A stretch of 18,007 nt of DNA from Thermoplasmata archaeon (GTDB taxonomy: Archaea > Thermoplasmatota > Thermoplasmata > Lutacidiplasmatales > UBA184), in contig JASHPV010000187.1 in NCBI GenBank assembly GCA_030037875.1, positions 1-18,007 of the forward strand. Direction: 5' to 3'. Under the pieces are notes generated by a model. It saw only the letters and a list, made by a program, of their open reading frames with translations. It was not told the origin of the DNA and searched no databases. The first letter of the stretch is position 1, and every line of letters begins with the position of its first letter. Positions 15,693-18,007 of the stretch are shown in pieces. The translations under genes and the position numbers were made by a program.

Positions 15693-16188
15693 CCGAGTGG
15701 GTCGGGTTCGCGTGCCGTCGGGCGAGGATCGCGCCGAGTTCGTTGGAGACAGTTTGCAGAGCCACCAGCCCGGTGGGTGTGAACTCCGTCGCAAAGTCGC
15801 CTAGAAATCGGGAGCACCGAGCGCCGGCCCGTCGCCGGAGCCGTCGTCCTTCGGCAGTCAGTGAGAGTACGGTTGCGCGGCGGTCGCCCGCACTGCGCGA
15901 TCGGCGGAGCAGTCCGCGACGTTCGAGTCGGTCGAGGAGCTGAGTGATGCCCGCGGGGGAGACGGCGAGAAGCCGGCCTAGACCCGTAGGGCTCGACTCA
16001 CCGCTGTCAATCCACGTGAGCGCCCAAAAGTCCGTGACGGCCAGTCGGTCTTCCTCGAGCTGCTCGGCGACCAGCCGCCGGAGGAGGCGAAAGCTCGCGG
16101 TGAGGCTCTCGAACGGAGTACCCGTCGCCGGATGATTGCGATGAAGCCGGACCGCGTTCTTCCGGTCGCCTGCGAGAGCGTGCGCCAC
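15688..16188 (-). CDS. MarR-family transcriptional regulator
   Basis: A 166-residue winged helix-turn-helix protein. The DNA-binding core spans about 45-120: helix LAVTDFWALTWID at 49-61, recognition helix SPAGITQLLDRLERRGLL at 77-94, and wing RSRSAGDRRATVLSLT at 96-111 with the conserved Asp102-Arg103-Arg104. Flanking helices would form the dimer interface. Such proteins usually repress their own gene and an adjacent exporter until a small lipophilic or phenolic ligand binds. The MFS gene 6 bp downstream fits this model. GTG 16188-16186 is chosen as start; it lies about 27 bases after the centre of a TATA-like box, so the mRNA is probably leaderless. The N-terminal 25 residues look flexible. 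Confidence 0.9.
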   Translation of the reverse strand: MAHALAGDRKNAVRLHRNHPATGTPFESLTASFRLLRRLVAEQLEEDRLAVTDFWALTWIDSGESSPTGLGRLLAVSPAGITQLLDRLERRGLLRRSRSAGDRRATVLSLTAEGRRLRRRAGARCSRFLGDFATEFTPTGLVALQTVSNELGAILARRHANPTHSG

Positions 16189-16208
16189 GACGCAGATATT
16201 GTTCGCAT

Positions 16209-16221
16209 CTGTATATTACAG
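16209..16221 (-). promoter_or_regulatory. TATA-like box within a CTGTA-TAT-TACAG palindrome (probable MarR operator)
   Basis: Perfect 5-bp arms CTGTA/TACAG flank TAT, and the minus strand TGTAATATACA serves as a TATA-like element. The centre is about 27 bases from the regulator's GTG, the spacing expected for a leaderless archaeal transcript. Repressor binding here would block TBP. A second, looser repeat (CAGAT at 16193-16197, ATCTG at 16207-16211) lies across the predicted start site. A bacterial -10 reading (TAATAT) is possible, but the -35 match is poor. Confidence 0.5.
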
Positions 16222-16268
16222 CGCAGTAGTAGTTATCGCGAATTCCTGTTGTATCGATGTTCCAGGGA

Positions 16269-16284
16269 GCGGAGCGTGCTCCGC
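16269..16284 (-). terminator. Perfect hairpin after the decarboxylase gene
   Basis: GCGGAGC and GCTCCGC form a perfect 7-bp stem with a 2-nt centre, four bases after the decarboxylase TAA. No T-tract follows. It probably marks the 3' end of the upstream transcript or protects it; the role is inferred from position. Confidence 0.4.
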
Positions 16285-16288
16285 CGAT

Positions 16289-17716
16289 TTATCGGTGATG
16301 ACGCGCGTCTCCTGCGATCCGGCGGATCGCCCGTAACGAACGGTCCACGTCTTCCTTCGTCGTGGCCCACGAGCTCACACTGATCCGCATGGCGGACCGG
16401 CCTTGCCACCGGGTGCCCCCGCACCAGCACGTTCCGTCGGCCTGTACGGCCGAGATCACGCGTGAGTTGGTCTCGTCGTCCCCGAAACTTACCAGGACCT
16501 GGTTCAACACCACATCGTTCAGGACGTCAAACCCGGCCCCTCGGAGCTGGTCGCCAAAGTAGGACGCCAATTGGCAGGTGCGTTCGACCAACTCTGCGAT
16601 ACCGGTCCGGCCCAGGGCACGGATCGCCGCCCACATTTCGACGCCGCGAGCGCGACGGGACATCTCGGGGGCAAAATGGGACGGCTCCCGATGGTCGCTG
16701 GTCACGAGGTAGGCCGCCGGGTCGGATGACATCGCCGCGCGGAGATCCGCCGGGTTTCGAACAAAGACCAGGCCGTTGTCGTACGGAACATTCAACCACT
16801 TGTGCCCGTCCGTCGCCCAGGAATCCGCCAACGCGATTCCCTCCATCAAACGACGCCGGGACGGAGCGACGTTTGCCCAGAGGCCGAACGCCCCGTCAAT
16901 GTGTACCCATGCGCCATGGGCCTTCGCCTTCGGAGCGATCTCCGAGACCGGATCGAACGCCCCGGTATTCACATTCCCGGCTTGAAGGCAAACGATGGTC
17001 GGCCCGGTCGCTTCGGGCAATCCATCGGTCCGCATTCGACCCTGACGGTCGACCGGAACCCGGACGACCCGGCCGCGTCCGAGGCCCAGCATTGAGATTG
17101 CTTTCAGCACCGAGACGTGAATCTCGTCGCCGACCACCAGTGTGATGGGGGGAGAGCCGGCGAGACCTTGCTCCTCGACGTTCCACCCAGCCGCCGCAAG
17201 CACAGCGTGGCGGGCCGCCGCGAGGCCGGTAAAATTGGCCATGGTAGCCCCGGTGACAAATGCACCCTCGCTGCCCGCGGGAAGACCCAGCAGCTCACGG
17301 CTCCACCGGAGAGCAATCTCCTCCAGGCGGGCTGCGACCGGCGACAAGGTGAACAGACCCGCGTTCTGATTCCAGGCCCCGGCCAACCAGTTGGCGCCGA
17401 GTGCCGCAGGAAGGGCGCCCCCCACCACGAACCCGAAGTACCGACCTCCGGCGGATGCGACTGTCGCCGGGGACCCTGCTTCGTCGAGAAGCTGGATCAC
17501 CTGGCTGGCGTCCGCTCCCGACTCCGGAACCGGCCCATCCAGGGCCTGAAGCCTCTGCACCTCCGTCGCGCCCGGAAAGACTCGTCGCCCCGGAAGGCCT
17601 CGCAAGTATCGGAGGGCCCGTTGCGTCGCATCCTGCAGGGCGGCCTCCGCCCCTGCGCCCGACGATTTTCGAGGGATAGGACGGGCTCGCGTCGACTTTC
17701 CCCGGGATTTCTGCAT
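16289..17716 (-). CDS. PLP-dependent group II decarboxylase family protein
   Basis: A 475-residue fold-type I PLP enzyme of the aromatic-amino-acid/glutamate/diaminobutyrate decarboxylase group. Landmarks are GGRYFGFVVGGALPAAL at 90-106, the GAFVTGATMANFTGL phosphate-binding region at 151-165, EIHVSVLKA at 198-206 with His200 expected to stack on the cofactor, HIDGAFGLW at 272-280 with Asp274 pairing to the pyridine nitrogen, and DGHKWLNVPYDNG at 303-315 with Schiff-base Lys306. The first 20 residues form a basic, probably disordered tail. Substrate specificity cannot be read from these motifs; automated names such as tyrosine or aspartate decarboxylase would be guesses. The ATG is 41 bp after a YbjQ-family gene, so the two may be cotranscribed. 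No transporter or partner gene nearby suggests a substrate. Confidence 0.88.
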   Translation of the reverse strand: MQKSRGKSTRARPIPRKSSGAGAEAALQDATQRALRYLRGLPGRRVFPGATEVQRLQALDGPVPESGADASQVIQLLDEAGSPATVASAGGRYFGFVVGGALPAALGANWLAGAWNQNAGLFTLSPVAARLEEIALRWSRELLGLPAGSEGAFVTGATMANFTGLAAARHAVLAAAGWNVEEQGLAGSPPITLVVGDEIHVSVLKAISMLGLGRGRVVRVPVDRQGRMRTDGLPEATGPTIVCLQAGNVNTGAFDPVSEIAPKAKAHGAWVHIDGAFGLWANVAPSRRRLMEGIALADSWATDGHKWLNVPYDNGLVFVRNPADLRAAMSSDPAAYLVTSDHREPSHFAPEMSRRARGVEMWAAIRALGRTGIAELVERTCQLASYFGDQLRGAGFDVLNDVVLNQVLVSFGDDETNSRVISAVQADGTCWCGGTRWQGRSAMRISVSSWATTKEDVDRSLRAIRRIAGDARHHR

Positions 17717-17742
17717 GGAGGGTCCCTATCCTGTGAGGTGAT

Positions 17743-17755
17743 TCCGCACAGCGGA
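17743..17755 (-). repeat. Small hairpin between the YbjQ-family and decarboxylase genes
   Basis: TCCGC and GCGGA arms (5 bp) enclose a 3-nt loop two bases after the YbjQ-family stop codon. It is short enough to arise by chance in GC-rich DNA and is listed because similar structures follow other stops here. Confidence 0.25.
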
Positions 17756-17757
17756 CG

Positions 17758-18007
17758 CTAGCGAAGAGATACCGCCTGAGGGGGCGACGGGTCCGGTTCG
17801 ACCTGGACCGCGGTGCCGTAAGCCAAGATCTCGCTCATCACTTCGCTGAGCTCGGAGGACGCGAAGCTTACCCCGACCACGGCGTTGGCGCCGAGGGTCT
17901 GTGCGTGCTGCTGGAGTCGTTGGAGGGCTTCGTGACGGGTCTGGTCCAGAAGTTGCGAATACTCGGTGATCTCTCCTCCGGCTAGCGCCCGGAAACCCGC
18001 CGTGATG
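17758..18007 (-). CDS. YbjQ/UPF0145 (DUF74) family protein, N-terminus off the window
   Basis: The last 82 codons of a small protein, ending at TAG 17760-17758; about 20-25 residues are missing at the right edge. The sequence GFRALAGGEITEYSQLL followed by a helical segment, LGANAVVGVSFASSE and ILAYGTAVQVE is the standard C-terminal three-quarters of the YbjQ family. These proteins form a pentameric beta/alpha fold sometimes described as heavy-metal-binding, but no biochemical role is firmly established. The tail after AVQVE (PDPSPPQAVSLR) is a short Pro-rich extension. The gene precedes the decarboxylase by 41 bp on the same strand. Confidence 0.9.
   Translation of the reverse strand, partial: ITAGFRALAGGEITEYSQLLDQTRHEALQRLQQHAQTLGANAVVGVSFASSELSEVMSEILAYGTAVQVEPDPSPPQAVSLR

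Noticed and set aside
16236..16259. Short restriction-site-like palindromes (TCGCGA, GAATTC, ATCGAT) in the gap before the MarR-type gene
   Set aside because: Six-base palindromes occur often by chance and have no consistent spacing to the promoter.

Overview
The window is GC-rich and every recognisable gene lies on the minus strand, so it reads from high to low coordinates. It most likely comes from an archaeon, with a GC-rich member of the Thermoplasmatota as the best guess at moderate confidence. The evidence is a Methanocaldococcus/Sulfolobales-like glycogen gene set (GH57 alpha-amylase with TELAY and MDFETFGEH motifs, GH15 glucoamylases, a GT4 synthase), an archaeal-type TATA element about 27 nt before a leaderless GTG start, a GGTGATC ribosome binding site, and a coproporphyrin-type haem pathway, which is known in Thermoplasmata but also in Gram-positive bacteria. 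A bacterial origin is not excluded.

Layout in transcription order. (1) 18007-16289: the 3' part of a YbjQ/UPF0145 gene, then a group II PLP-dependent decarboxylase of unknown substrate. (2) 16288-13873: a MarR-type regulator and a 14-helix DHA2-type drug exporter, 6 bp apart, behind a palindrome that overlaps a TATA-like box; this looks like a self-regulated efflux unit. (3) 13749-5779: an eight-gene haem operon, hemA-hemC-hemD-hemB-hemQ-hemL-hemE-hemH, mostly joined by 4-nt stop/start overlaps. (4) 5542-1: a glycogen operon with a GT4 synthase, a GH57 amylase and a GH15 glucoamylase joined by 4-nt overlaps. It ends in a hairpin, and a second, glucodextranase-like GH15 runs off the window.

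How the genes work together. HemA and HemL make 5-aminolevulinate from glutamyl-tRNA. HemB, HemC, HemD and HemE carry it to coproporphyrinogen III. HemH inserts iron into coproporphyrin and HemQ decarboxylates coprohaem to haem b. The one missing step is coproporphyrinogen oxidation (CgoX/HemY or a substitute), which must be encoded elsewhere. The glycogen genes would build alpha-1,4-glucan and degrade it inside the cell; no carbohydrate enzyme has a signal peptide.

No tRNA, rRNA, CRISPR array, insertion sequence or long repeat was seen. I found no clearly new biological system. The points most worth a second look are a coding-like stretch before the GT4 gene with an apparent frame switch, the MarR operator/leaderless promoter, and hairpins just after four of the five transcription-unit ends.
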